Source: Cepaea nemoralis (lineage: Eukaryota; Mollusca; Gastropoda; Stylommatophora; Helicidae). Taken from it: a stretch of DNA of 64,000 nucleotides. Both the position numbers and the translations under genes were made by a program. The notes beneath the pieces are model-generated. The model saw nothing but the letters and a program-made list of their open reading frames with translations, searched no databases and was not told the origin of the DNA. Of this stretch, positions 42,995 through 56,274 are shown piece by piece. Location: positions 1 through 64,000 of the forward strand of contig JACEFZ010004236.1 of NCBI GenBank assembly GCA_014155875.1, read 5' to 3'. Positions within the stretch are counted from its first letter, which is position 1; every line of letters begins with the position of its first letter.

Positions 42995-44771
42995 CTATGG
43001 ACATGCACAAGACAAATAAATTAAAGTAAATGCGTAAGTAACGTTTATAGTGTTAACTGATTAAGTGCCATGGGATGCTTAACTGATTCAGCGACGAAGG
43101 ATAATATATAGCCAATTATGACCTCTCATTTAGATAGAAGGACGATATATTGCCACACTAGGATCATCGTGTTGTTTTGTTTCATGGCATCATTCGCAAT
43201 TTCAATTCTCAGTGATCGGAAATGCCCATTATAATACTAGTTGACTTGATTGTGTACAGTGTCAGGTCCAGACCTGTTGTTTGTTTGGCATTGAATCAGT
43301 TAATCGTCGTAAGCGACCTCCCATATCTGCCATTGGTTTTTATATTGCCGAAAGGTTGTCTCTGCATTGTAATAGAACATGTCTGCTATCATATTAACAT
43401 CTTTTAAGTCATAACTGTGATAAACCCCTACTTCCCACGTTCTGTTATTCCGTTTTATTTGGTCAAATCTACTTTTTGCTTAGCACAGAATATGATAATA
43501 ACAAAGAATGCATAACAATGAAGTAGGCCAATATCAGCCAATAAAGAGAGAAGTGCAACAGGGATGTTTAATGTTTCCTGATATATATTTTTTTTTTTCG
43601 GTTACAGTGAAAACACTATCAGAATACTATAAGTTAGGAGAGGAATCGCCATTGGGAACGTAAGATCAATAACATTAGATATGAGGATGATACAGTTGTG
43701 ATTGCAGACAACGAACAAGATCTGTAACATATAGTAGATGTACACATGTGACTCATGTCACACACAGATGTCTAAAAACTAAACTAAACTAACACAATTC
43801 TGATAATCGCGTGAGATGGTGAAATAAGACTGCCCACGCTTATCGGCATGTGATAATGAATGCACAACTGTGGAACCTGCTCAATATACTCAATCAGTTA
43901 CATGTCGTTTACAGGACGTTGCAATCAGATCTAGCATGGATTGGCTATTTGTGATTCACAAGGTAATGTTAGTTCAGTAATTTGCCATTGCTTGCTGACT
44001 GGCCGACTCCTGGTATCATCAAAATCAACACAGCCGACACTCAAAACTACCAAGAAAGGCCAGACGGACACATAATCAGACTGCTACTTGTACGATTAGT
44101 ATTTGGGACTCTTCGCTGGCTGTTGCAGATGAGGACGGAGCACATATGGGAATGTCGCGAGAGCTGTGATGTCGGTTCTTGACTCAACTCAAAATCAACA
44201 CACAGCGGTCCACTTCCACATCATCATCATAATTTTGTGCCATGCCGATTGGCGTGGGCGGTCATGTTTCGCCATCTCACACGATCACCAGAGTCGTGGA
44301 TCAGCTCTGAATTCTTGTCTCGATCTACCACGTAGCCAAGCCATCCAGGTATTTACTTCTCTGCCTTCTTCATGTTCTCCCCCCCCCCACACACACACAC
44401 ACACACAACCACACCCCCCCCCCCCCCCCCCCCCCCCCACTATTGCCAGTTGTCACCAAGTTCTCTAGTTTATTTCTTCTCATAACATGTCCAACAAATC
44501 TCGACTGTCTACATCTAATTTCTCTAATCAGTTTACAGTTTTCAGTTGCTTCTTGTAGGACTTGCCCATTGGTGTTTCAATCGGTCCATGATATTCTTTG
44601 TCTGATAAGTAATATAATACAAATAACATATAACATCTCATTATAGGCGACGAAAACCTTACTTCTGCGTCCTTCTGTTCTAGAAGTTTCTCAGTGTCTG
44701 CCACAGCTTCAAAGTTTGGAGCGGAGTCTCGCTTAAGTTTTCTGTGGAACAACGAAACAATTAAACACCTG

Positions 44772-44854
<83 letters not shown>

Positions 44855-46807
44855 TTACTCTCTCTCTCTCTCTCTCTGTGTCTCTCTCTCTGTTTGTCTG
44901 TCTCTCTCTCTTCTATTGCGCTCCCACACATTATTCCCACTTATATCCATCTCTACACTCCTTGCCCCCCCCCTCTTCCCTTTCCCTATATCTTACCCTC
45001 TCTCTTCTATCTGTCTCCCCACGCCATGCCCTCCCTTCCTAAACCTTACAATCCCTTCCCTCCTCTAAACACCACTCTCCCAGTCACACCTTACCCTCTC
45101 TCCTTCTGTGTGGAGCCCATCTGTGTCCGGATGTGTATAGCTCGGTAGTTCTCGTAGTGGATGTCAGAGGTCACATCCTTCAGGTCCTGCATGTGGGTGC
45201 TGGAGGATGGGACACACATGGTAAGTGGTGGTTGTAGTAGTGGTAGTGGTTGTAGTTGTGGTAGTCGTTGTAGTTGTGGTAGTGGTTGTAGTAGTGGTAG
45301 TGGTTGTATTGTAGTTGTGGTAGTGGCAGTGGTTGTAGTTGTGGTAGTGGTTGTTGTTTTAGTTGTGGTAGTGGTAGTGGTTGTAGTTGTGGTAGTGGTG
45401 GTTGTAGTTGTGGTAGTAGTTGCAGTTGTAGTTGTGGTAGTGCTAGTGGTTGTAGTTGTGGTAGTGGTAGTGGTTGTAGTTGTGGTAATGTTGGTTTTAG
45501 TAGTGGTAGTGGTAGTAGTTGTGGTAGTGGTAGTGGTTGTAGTTGTGGTAGTGGTTGTAGTTATAGTTGTGGTAGTGGTTGTAGTTATAGTTGTGGTAGT
45601 GGTTGTAGTTATGGTAGTGGTTGTAGTTGTGATAGTGGTTGTAGTTGTGTTAGTGGTTCTAGTTGCGGTAGTGGTCCTAATTGCGGTAGTGGTTGTGGTA
45701 TTGGTAGTGGTTCCAGTTGTGGTAGTGGTTGTGGTAGTGATAGTGGTTGTGGTAGTACAGTAGTTGTAGTTGTGGTAGTGGTTGTAGTTGTGGTAATGAT
45801 TGTAGTTGTGGTAAAGGTTGTAGTTATGGTAATTTTTGTAGTTGTGTTAATGGTTGTAGTTGTAGTAATGGTTTTAGTTATCGTAATGGCTGTAGTTGTG
45901 GTTGTGGTTGTAGTTGTGGTAGTAGTTGTAGTAGTGGTTGTAGTTGTGCTAATGGTAGTAGTTGTGGTAGTGGTAATGGTAGTAATTGTGGTAGTGATTG
46001 TGGTAGTGGCAGTTGTTGTGGTTGTAGTTGTGGTAGTTGTTGTAGTTGTGGTAGTGGTTGTTGTTGTGGTAGTAGTGGTGGTAGTATTTGTGGTAGTGGT
46101 TGTAGTTGTGGTAGTGATAGCGGTTGTAGTTATTGTAGTGGTAGTGGTTGTGGTAGTGGTTGTGGTAGTTATAGTGGTTGTGGTAGTACAGTAGTTGTAG
46201 TTGTGGTAGTGGTTGTAGTTGTGGTAATGATTGTAGTTGTGGTAAAGGTTGTAGTTATGGTAATTTTTGTAGTTGTGTTAATGGTTGTAGTTGTGGTAAT
46301 GGTTTTAGTTATCGTAATGGCTGTAGTTGTGGTAGTGGTTGTAGTTGTGATAGTAGTTGTAGTAGTGGTTGTAGTTGTGCTAATGGTAGTAGTTGTGGTA
46401 GTGGTAATGGTAGTAATTGTGGTAGTGATTGTGGTAGTGGCAGTTGTTGTGGTTGTAGTTGTGGTAGTTGTTGTAGTTGTGGTAGTGGTTGTTGTTGTGG
46501 TAGTAGTGGTGGTAGTATTTGTGGTAGTGGTTGTAGTTGTGGTAGTGATAGCGGTTGTAGTTATTGTAGTGGTAGTGGTAGTGGTTGTGGTAGTGGTTGT
46601 GGTAGTGGTAGTTATATTTGATGTTGTAGTAGCAGTAATAGTAGTAGTTATAGTTGGAGATGTAGCAGTGACAGACGTAGTGATTATAGTTGTTATAGTG
46701 GTAGTTGTAATTGATGTTATATCAGCAGCAGTAGTAGTAGTTGTTGATGTAGCAGTGACATTAGTAGTGGTTGTAGTTGTAGTAGTGATACTCGTAGTTG
46801 TTGTAGC

Positions 46808-46876
<69 letters not shown>

Positions 46877-49800
46877 TGTTGTTGTTGTTGTTGTTGTTGT
46901 TGTTCTAGCAACAGCAGTTGTAGTAGTGGTAGTGATACAAATGGTGATTGAAGCAGCAGGCTCAGAGGTAGTAGTTGTTATAGGAACAGAGGTTGTAACA
47001 TCGATGTTTGTAAGATAAAAATAATAATAATGTCGTGATTCTAGTGGTGGCACCTTGCCGCCTTGACAGACAATAGTTTATTTTATAGTGCTTCAGGAAA
47101 GACATAATAACTACAACCCATGGCGCTAGCGAATATGACTGTTAGACTGATCTGCCAAGATACCCCGAGTTATAATACGAGGGGGCATCAAATGACAACT
47201 TTAAAAGTGTGATATACATTACAATAACCATGCCATTGCCATGAAACCTATCAATGTTGTTGTTAAAAATGTCAAGAATGTTAATCTCGTGCCATCATGG
47301 CGCAGACGAACACGGTGACGTCACACGGACAGTTTAAAAATGGCTGTCCCACTGCTGATATGCACCAAAGAGGAGCAGCATTCTGTTATCCGATTTTTGA
47401 TAGTGAAGGGGTAAAACCTAGAGAAATTCATCGGCTGATTGAAGGTCCAGTATGGTGATGCATGCATGTCAGTTCAGCAAGTGTATGAGTGGAGTAGGAT
47501 GTTTCAAAACTGCCGTCTCTTCTGTGACAGACTGTTCACGATCAGGTCAGGCATACAAAGTATTGACCTCAGAGTCGATATTTCTACAGGAATCCAGGCA
47601 CTTTATCGACGCTGGAGGACTTGCATCCAACGCAGTGGTGACTGCATCGAAAAATGATAAATTTGAGTTCTTTCATCATTTAGAATATATTCACCCCCTC
47701 CCCCCCCCCCAAAAAAAAAAAGTTTTAATGTGAAGCTCCCCCCCCCCCCCCCCACTCCACCCACCCGTAGGTACTAGAAAAAGCCGGGATGACAGCAGAC
47801 ATGATTCTGAAAGCATCAGCTGTAAAGTTCAGATTGGTCTATAGTGTGGCATCCTAGGATACCAAGTCAATTTATGTTTTATACAGTATATGCCTAGATG
47901 GTAATTCAAAGGCGTGACCAGCGGGTAAACATACTAGCCACTGTTTAACCGCGTCTCTCGTCGCCACAATATCATCATCATCATCAAGTGCCCTGCCAGC
48001 TGGCGTAGGCGTTCATGTCTCTCTACATATCTCGGTCTTTGGTGTTCTGGATGAACTCTTCTGCTGATATTCCTCCATGCTACAGTCTCAATCCGTCGAG
48101 CATCATTTCTCTTCCCCTCGATCTTTCCAGTTGTCACGGTATTCTCCAATGCCTCTCTTATCATCACACGACCACAGAAAGCTGTTTGTCTCTTTCTTTT
48201 TGTTGTATATAATGTTCTAGTTTCCCCTCTGCCGTGCGTCCACCTTGACGAGGTAGAGGGGCTTGCGCGTTCCAATGACCCCAAGAGCTATGCCGACGGT
48301 AGCACTGCTACTGGTAGGGTCACCCATGTCGGACAGGTCAAGGGAGAGGGACCAGACGAAGTGACGCACAAACCTGCTGCCTTGTAGGTAGACTAGGGAC
48401 AGTCAAAGGCTAGGGAAAGCATCCCGAAAAGTGCTTGTCGAAATCGGATGTACTGAGCCACAAGCTTGACAAAGAAGTGCAACGTAACTTTATCATTTCA
48501 TGAAAATTAATCGTTATGGTGCTAATCCCGTGAAGTCCCATCAGGCGGTGATAGTGCCGGGCCCCCTGCCTCGAGGGGGTCCACCCATGACTACTGGTGG
48601 TCACCTTCCCCTGTGCTGTGGAGTCAAGGCACAGAGGAGTAGGTTAAGAGCTATTGACCAAATACCAAGGACACTCAACATACTACAGTGGAATGCCGAA
48701 GGAGTTTATAACAAGAAAGAATCCATGACACAGCGTCTTCATAAAGATAGAATAGATGTGGCATGCATTCAAGAGACACACCTCAATGCCAATAGCAAAT
48801 TTTCAGTCAGAGGATATCAGGCCACACGTTTCGACCGCGAAGGACATAAAGGAGGAGTTCTAATATTTACACGAAATACAATACCTTGCAGCGAAGTATC
48901 TGTGATCTCTGACAACCAAACAGAAATTATAGGTGTTGATATAATGATAAAGGACGTGAAAATAAGAATCTACAATCTGTATAGCCCAGCAGATAAGGAC
49001 CTTACACTCTCAAACATGAAAATAACTGACACAAACTGCATTATTGTCGGAGACTTTAATAGCCGTTCAGAAAGATGGGGATACCCAGATACTGACAAAA
49101 GAGGAGATGAATTGGAGGACTGGGAAATAGACTCAAATCTAATTCTACTCAACAAAGCGGATGACACACCGAGCTTCTACTCCAGAAGATGGCTTACCAC
49201 TTCTACTCCAGACTTAGCTTTCTGCACAGGAGACATCCTCCACAAAATCGATCGCCATGTGCTGGACCAATTAGCAGGTAGTGACCACAGACCAATCAAG
49301 CTTGTAATGAATATGGAGTATGTTCCACAGGAGCAAAAGCCCTTGCCCCGCTGGAATTACAAACGAGCAGATTGGGACAGATTTGCCATACTAACAGACA
49401 AATATTGTGAAAACATAAATACACGATATGGCAACATAAAGCAAATGGTGGAAAGTCTAAACAGAGCGATAATACAGGCAGCCACTGAGTCCATTCCTAG
49501 AGGAGCGAGAAAAAATTACAAACCATACTGGACTGAAGAACTACAAAGTTTGGAGGACAAAGTTGAAGATGCCAGGAAGACAGCAGAGAGAGAACAAACA
49601 ATTGAAGCGAATATCTCTCTCAAAGCCATCTCAGCAAAATATAAAAGAACAGTAAATCAAACAACAAGAGATTGTTGGAGGGAAAAAACAGAAAACCTGA
49701 ATTTTGACAGGGATGGAAACAAACTATGGAAACTAGTGAAAGCCATGAACAATGAAGGACCTAGAAACAAACAAATAACAATTAAACAAGGAGATGCCTT

Positions 49801-52800
49801 GCTGACAGGAAAAAAGGCTGCAAATGCACTAATGGAACACTATGCCAGTGCAAACCACATTGATATTACAGCCGAACAGAAGAAAGCAATCAAAGACAAA
49901 CAGATACATCATAGAAATACAGAGACAGCAGCAGAATATATGTTGGCAAATCTACCAATGGAAGAAATGGAACAGGCAATGAATACCCTAAAAAAGAAGA
50001 AATCACCAGGAAAGGATGGAATCACAAATGAAATGCTAATAGGACTAGGCACCAAGGCAAAGAAGAAACTACTAGCAGTCCTAAATAACAGCTGGAAGAG
50101 AGGAATAGTCCCACAGGCATGGAAGGAAGCTATACTAATACCAGTCCCAAAGAAAGGAAAAGACCTGGAAGAACCAAATGGCTATCGACCTATCAGTCTA
50201 CTTAGCTGTGTAGGAAAATTAATGGAACGCATTATCAATGGCAGGCTAACATGGCATCTGGAAGAAAACAAACTCTTAACACCACACCAAGCAGGATTTA
50301 GAAAGTACAGATCCACTGAAGATCAAATAACCTATATAGCTCAGGAAATAGAGGATGCCTTCCAAGAGAAAAAGCACACACTAGCAGTCTGGATCGATTT
50401 AGAAACAGCATTTGATAAAGTATGGAAGGAAGGACTGAAAGTATAACTGCAAAACATGCATGTTTGTGGAAAAATGTATAAATGGATCAGCCACTACATT
50501 GAGAACAGAACTGCCAGGACAAAAGTACAAGGACAAACAAGCAAAATGATGCTGCTGGAGCAAGGTCTCCCCCAAGGAGGAGTTCTTTCACCAACATTAT
50601 TCCTAGCATATATAAATGACATCACAGAAAATGTTCCAGCCAGAGTACACACATCCTCCTTTGCAGATGACCTAGCCATATGGACATCTGAAGAATATAT
50701 TAGTACAGCTAACAGCAGAATACAGCAAGCCCTATTAGCGCTAGAGGACTGGTCAAAATCATGGCTAGTGAAGATAAGTGAGGAGAAAACAACATGCACA
50801 GTGTTCTCCCTCTCAAATAAAACTCAGCAACCTAAGCTGGTATTGAATGGAAAAATATTGTGCCATGAAGAAAATCCAAACTATCTAGGAGTCACCTTTG
50901 ATCGTCGCCTGACATGGAAGACACAGGTTGAGAAAAATCGAACAAGAGCAAGGCAGAGAATGGCAATCGTGAAAAAGCTTGCTGGTACAACGTGGGGAGC
51001 AGATGAGAAAGTTCTCAAGAAGTTATATACTGGACGGGTGAGGCCAGTACTGGAATATGGCATTGCAGCTTGGGCAACAGCAGCTAAGTCAAACTTTAAC
51101 AAAATAAGTAGAGTCCAAAACCAAGGAATGCGAATCATAACTGGAAGCCTGAAGACAACGCCTATTAATGAACTAGAAAAGATCACTTGTTTACAACCAA
51201 TGCAGGATAGAAGAGATAGCAGAGCCCAGCAACAAGCAGAAAAATTTAGAAGATTGACAGACCACCCTATGTACAACAGATTTAATGGTTTTGGAAAGGG
51301 AAGACTGAAGCGTAGCAACTTTGTAGAAACTGCAAAAACGAAGGATTAGGGCAGATCCTATACTTAACATATCAACAGTCAAGCCCATACACAATGCACA
51401 CAAGTTCCCAGCTTGGAGACAGCAGCAACTGCCTGAGATGATAGAAAACATTCCTGGTATTGAGAAAAAGAACACTCAGCATGAAACCGAAAGAAGAGAA
51501 ATAACCCTAAACTACATAAAAGAACATTACCCAAGCAGGGATTGGACCCATGCATATACAGATGGATCAGCCAAAAATTCAATAGAGAATGGAGGAGGAG
51601 GAATTCTCCTAAATTTAAAAAATGGAGTGAAAAAAACACATTCAATGGCAACTGGAAAATTTTCATGTAACTTCAAAGCGGAGGTAGAGGCTTTGAAAAC
51701 TGCAGCAGAAATGCTCCTGGTGGAGGAAAATAAAGAGAAGCAAATAGCTATCTTCACAGATGCAAAGTCAGCTGTCTCAATACTGAAGAGCAATAACAGC
51801 ACAGAACTAACTGACCTAAGAGCAGCACTCCATGGTCTATGCCAGAAATCCAAGAAAGTTGTAATACAGTGGATCCTATCACATTGCAGTATACCTGGAA
51901 ACGAAGAGGCTGACAGACTGGCAAAAGAGGGCGGACGACTACCACAGCCTGACATAGACATAACCTATAATGAGGCAAAGAGGTTGATAAAAAGCACTTA
52001 TAGAACCAAATGGGAATCAGAGCATCCAGGCCATCAGAAGGATGATGCATATTACAAACTCGACCGAAGAGAACAAGTAGCAATCTTCAGACTCCGCACA
52101 GGACATAACAGGCTGAAATACCACTTGTTCAATAAACTAAAGATAGGAGATACCGATGAATGTAATTGTAAAACTGGAAAAATGACAGCAAAACATTTGC
52201 TGCAGGATTGCCCAACGTATGCAGAACAGAGAAAGATATTTTGGCCCACACCTGCTTCATTTGAGGACAAGCTCTATGGAGATATCAACAAGCTAAAGTT
52301 GACCGCAGCTTACTTTAACTGCATACAGGTTGACATTTAAAGGTGCATGAAGACCCAGAGGCATGAAATGGAATATTGCTTGGATAGCAAATCCATTATG
52401 TGGAAAGTCCAAATCGAAAGCTTGCTGTGTGGGCTTCATAAAAGGTGGAAAAGTGTTCTAGTGGCACGAAATGGAATATTGCTTGGATAGCAAATCCATT
52501 ACGTGGAAAGTCCGAATCAAAAGCCCACTGTGTGGACTTCATAAAAGGTGGAAAAGTGTCCTAGTGGCACGAAATGGAATATTGCTTGGATAGCAAATCC
52601 ATTACATGGAAAGTCCGAATCAAAAGCTCACTGTGTGGATGTCATCTGCAGACTGCATACTTCTGGTTTCCGGAAGAACAGCCTATGGTGAACGGAAGGC
52701 CCAATATACGGAAGTGAGGCTAAGCAGCCATGTGCAGGACGTGACGATTCCTTGGGTGAGCCCAGTACCAGAGCGCTATGTATCGGCTCTGCAAGTATGG

Positions 52801-54347
52801 AAGCCTCTTTGGATGGCGGGGAATGCCCATGGTCTGCCCCTGCCTTCCCTTGAGGGCTGACCAGGATCTTTGGCTGTTCTATATGGACCAGCTGGGATGG
52901 GGGATAACACCACAACAGTGAGAGTCAAACGTCCTAAGAAACCCCCGGGAAGGTTAACCCGGTCAACAAATGCCAGTAGAAGTCGGATGTGTCGGCCTAA
53001 CGGCGCAAAAACGCAGCTCTGCTGTAAACAGGCACAACGCAATCACATCCGAAAAAAAAACTCCGGATGAACGAAGAAGAAGAATGTTCTAGTTTCATTA
53101 GCCTCTTTCATACAATAGTTGTTAGTTACTCTGGCAGTCCAAGGTATTCACAACATTCGTCACAGGAACCACACCTCTTTTGCTTCTAATTTCTTCTTAA
53201 TTTGTTCATTTACATTCCAAGATTCACTGCCATACAGCAGAACATGTTCTGTATAACACTTCAGCACTCTCTTACATTAAATGATACTGATTTATTGCAT
53301 AAGCTTCTTTTTATTTTATGAAATACAGCTTTTGCTTGCCCTATTCTGCTCTTAATCTCTGTTGTGCACCTTCCGTCTGATATTATAAATGCCCCCCCCC
53401 CCCCCCCCCCCCCCACTCATTCATTCAGTAGCATGTCCTTTGCAGAACCTCGCTCCCATAACAACCTTCCGGAAAACCTCTCAATCATAAACACGATACA
53501 CGCAAAATTCAGTCAATCACTACTATAAATAGTGTGTATGGACTAAGTTTTAGTTCAAAGCGAGCGAGAGTTCTGGCCTTCCCCTTACTCTCTTCCCGGG
53601 CATATACCTCCCCCCCCCCCCCCTATTTTCTTCTCTCCAAACTTTCGTGACGTTTTAAGTGACCAAAATATTTCAATGTTCTTTGTTTTATCGTCTTTAA
53701 TGGCAAACCGTCTTCAATATTCAGCTCTTGTTCTTTTCTTTATCAATATATTCTTAGAACTCGTCCTTAACATTTATATTCCAATACATTTATGCGCTGT
53801 TCAGATTGTTTAGTAAATGCCCCTAGGTGTTTAAAATTATCCACTTGGTTAAGAATTGTCCCTTCTATTTCTATTTCACATGTTGGTGTCACATTTTTCT
53901 GTGATATCACCATTGTTACTGTTTTCTTGATATCCCCATTGTTACCGATGTCTTGATATCACCATTGTTACTATTTTCTAGATATCACAATTGTTACTGT
54001 TTTCTTAATATCACAATTGTTACTGTTTTCTTGATGTAGATTAAATTTAAAAAAAACAAGAAAGAAGATGAAGAAGAAGAAGAAGAAAGAAGAAGAAGAA
54101 TGGGAGGATACTATACATCAAGATAAGACCTACCTGATCAGCATTTGCCGGAGTCTTACGAAGTCGCAATGGCTGGGGTTATCAACTGTGGGAGGGAAAC
54201 AAGTCAAAGCAAGTTGTTGGCAAACTACACGTTCATGTAAGTAAAAAAAGCTGGCCTATTCTGTGACACAACATGATCGAAATGTTATCTCTTTTGGGGA
54301 ATTTCTGATTCTACCCTTTAAAAACTAACATGCATAAGAACCGCAAC

Positions 54348-54421
<74 letters not shown>

Positions 54422-54757
54422 GAACCAGAACAAGAAGAACAACACGAAGCAGAAGAAGAAGAAGAAGAAGAAGAAGAAGAAGAAGAAGAAGAAGAAGAAG
54501 AAGAAGAAGAAGAAGAAGAAGAAGAAGAAGAAGAAGAAGAAGAACAACAACAACAACAACAAAAAGCAGAACAAGAAGAAGAACAAGAAGAAGAACAATA
54601 AGGAGAACAAGAAGCAGGCCAAGAACAATGAGCTGAAGAAAAGAAGAAGAAGAACACCAAGAACAAGAAGAACAAGAAGTAACGACAAGAACAAAAGGAA
54701 GAACAAGAACAAAAAGAACAACAAGAACAAGTAGGAGAAGAACAAGTAGGAGAAGAA

Positions 54758-54792
<35 letters not shown>

Positions 54793-55166
54793 AGAAGAAG
54801 AAGAAGAAGAAGAACAACAACAACAACAACAACAACAAGAACAACAACAACAACAACAAGGAGCACAAGAACAAGAACAAGAAATAACAACAAGAACAAG
54901 AATGAATATAAGAACAAAAAGAGCGACAAGAACAAGAAGGAGAACAAGAACAAGAAGAAGAACAAGAAGGAGAACAAGAACAAGAAAAATCAAGAGGAAG
55001 AAGAGGAACAACAAGAACAAGAAGGAGAACAAAAAGAATTTTGAAATTTCGTATCCTATTTTTTAAAACTAGCACACATAAAGACAGTAATACTAATAAT
55101 AACAATAACAATAACAACAACAACAATAACAATAACAACAACAATAACAATAACAACAACAATAAC

Positions 55167-55206
<40 letters not shown>

Positions 55207-56193
55207 GTAAGAAGAAGAAGACAGGCGCAAATATCGCTGCTGTGTTGTAAACTGGCACAACGTATTTACGCCCAAAGCAAACATCTGGGCCTAACGACGA
55301 AATAGAAACTCATTATTATCCAGTACCATTCCGGCTGGCGTGGGTGATCATGCCTCTCCACAAATTGCGATCTCGGACGGCATGGTTCAGTGCAGTTAAC
55401 CTTTCATCCATCCAACCAACCAACCAACCAACCAACCAACCAGCCAACCAACCAACCAACAAATCAACCAGCCAACCAAACATTCAACCAACTAACCATT
55501 CAACCAAATAACCAACCAACAAACCGACCAACCATTCAACCAATCAGTCAGCCAGCCAACTATCCAGCCAACCATAAATCAACCATCGAGTCAAAATACC
55601 AATCAACCAGCCAGCCACCCATCCAGTCAAACATCCAGTCAACCTACCAACCAACCGACCATCCGGTCAACCAACCAATCAATCAACCATCCAATCAACC
55701 AACCAATTAACCAGCCAGTCAACTATTGAGTCAACCAACCAACCAATCAACCAGCCAGCACCCAACCAGTCAACCAAGGAATCAATCAGCCAGCTACCTA
55801 TCCAGTCAACCAACCAATCAACCAACCGGTTAACCATTCAACCAATTAACCAATCAATCAACCAGCCAGCCACGCATCCAGTCAACCCGTCAATCAACCA
55901 GCCTGCCAACCATTCAACCAACCACTCAATCAATCAACCAACAAACCAGCCAAATAACCAGCCATCCAACCAATCAACCAGACGACCAACCATCCAACCA
56001 GTCAAGGAGCCAATCGACCAACTGACCTTCCACAATCCCCCAAGGGTAGGCTCGACCCCGGATTTTCTTTCCCCCAGCCTCCACGACAGTGTTGCACCCC
56101 ACCACAGCGAATGGAATCGAAGCCTGCAAATAAAGTAATTACACTTGAGATATGTTTTCAACTGTAGTGAAGTTAATCAACGTGTATTGACTG

Positions 56194-56274
<81 letters not shown>

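Larger units (their letters stand above)
48224..53082 (+). mobile_element. Family I LINE copy C (Ingi/I-like), full length, youngest copy
   Basis: Flanked by a 13-14 bp target-site duplication, aatgttctagttt(c), at 48211-48223 and 53083-53095. Order: ribozyme-like 5' end, 5'UTR of about 200 nt, a single ORF from 48500 to 52340, about three 103-bp monomers (52350-52640), a conserved 3' module, and a GAA tail. It has only two lesions in the ORF. It sits antisense in the septin intron between the 54185-54134 and 45199-45095 exons, inside an older family R copy. Confidence 0.95.

Noticed and set aside
45161..47053. Open frames of 200-296 codons encoding poly-Val, Gly-Ser-Cys or poly-Thr
   Set aside because: They are readings of a three-letter-alphabet simple repeat that lacks stop codons in several frames. 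No start context, no non-repetitive part.
54311..55258. Open frames of up to 315 codons encoding Leu/Phe/Ser or Asn/Lys runs
   Set aside because: Pure translation of AAT/GAA/CAA microsatellites on both strands.
55398..56020. A CRISPR-like array in the AACC-rich region
   Set aside because: No fixed repeat-spacer period; it is a decayed tetranucleotide in a eukaryotic intron.
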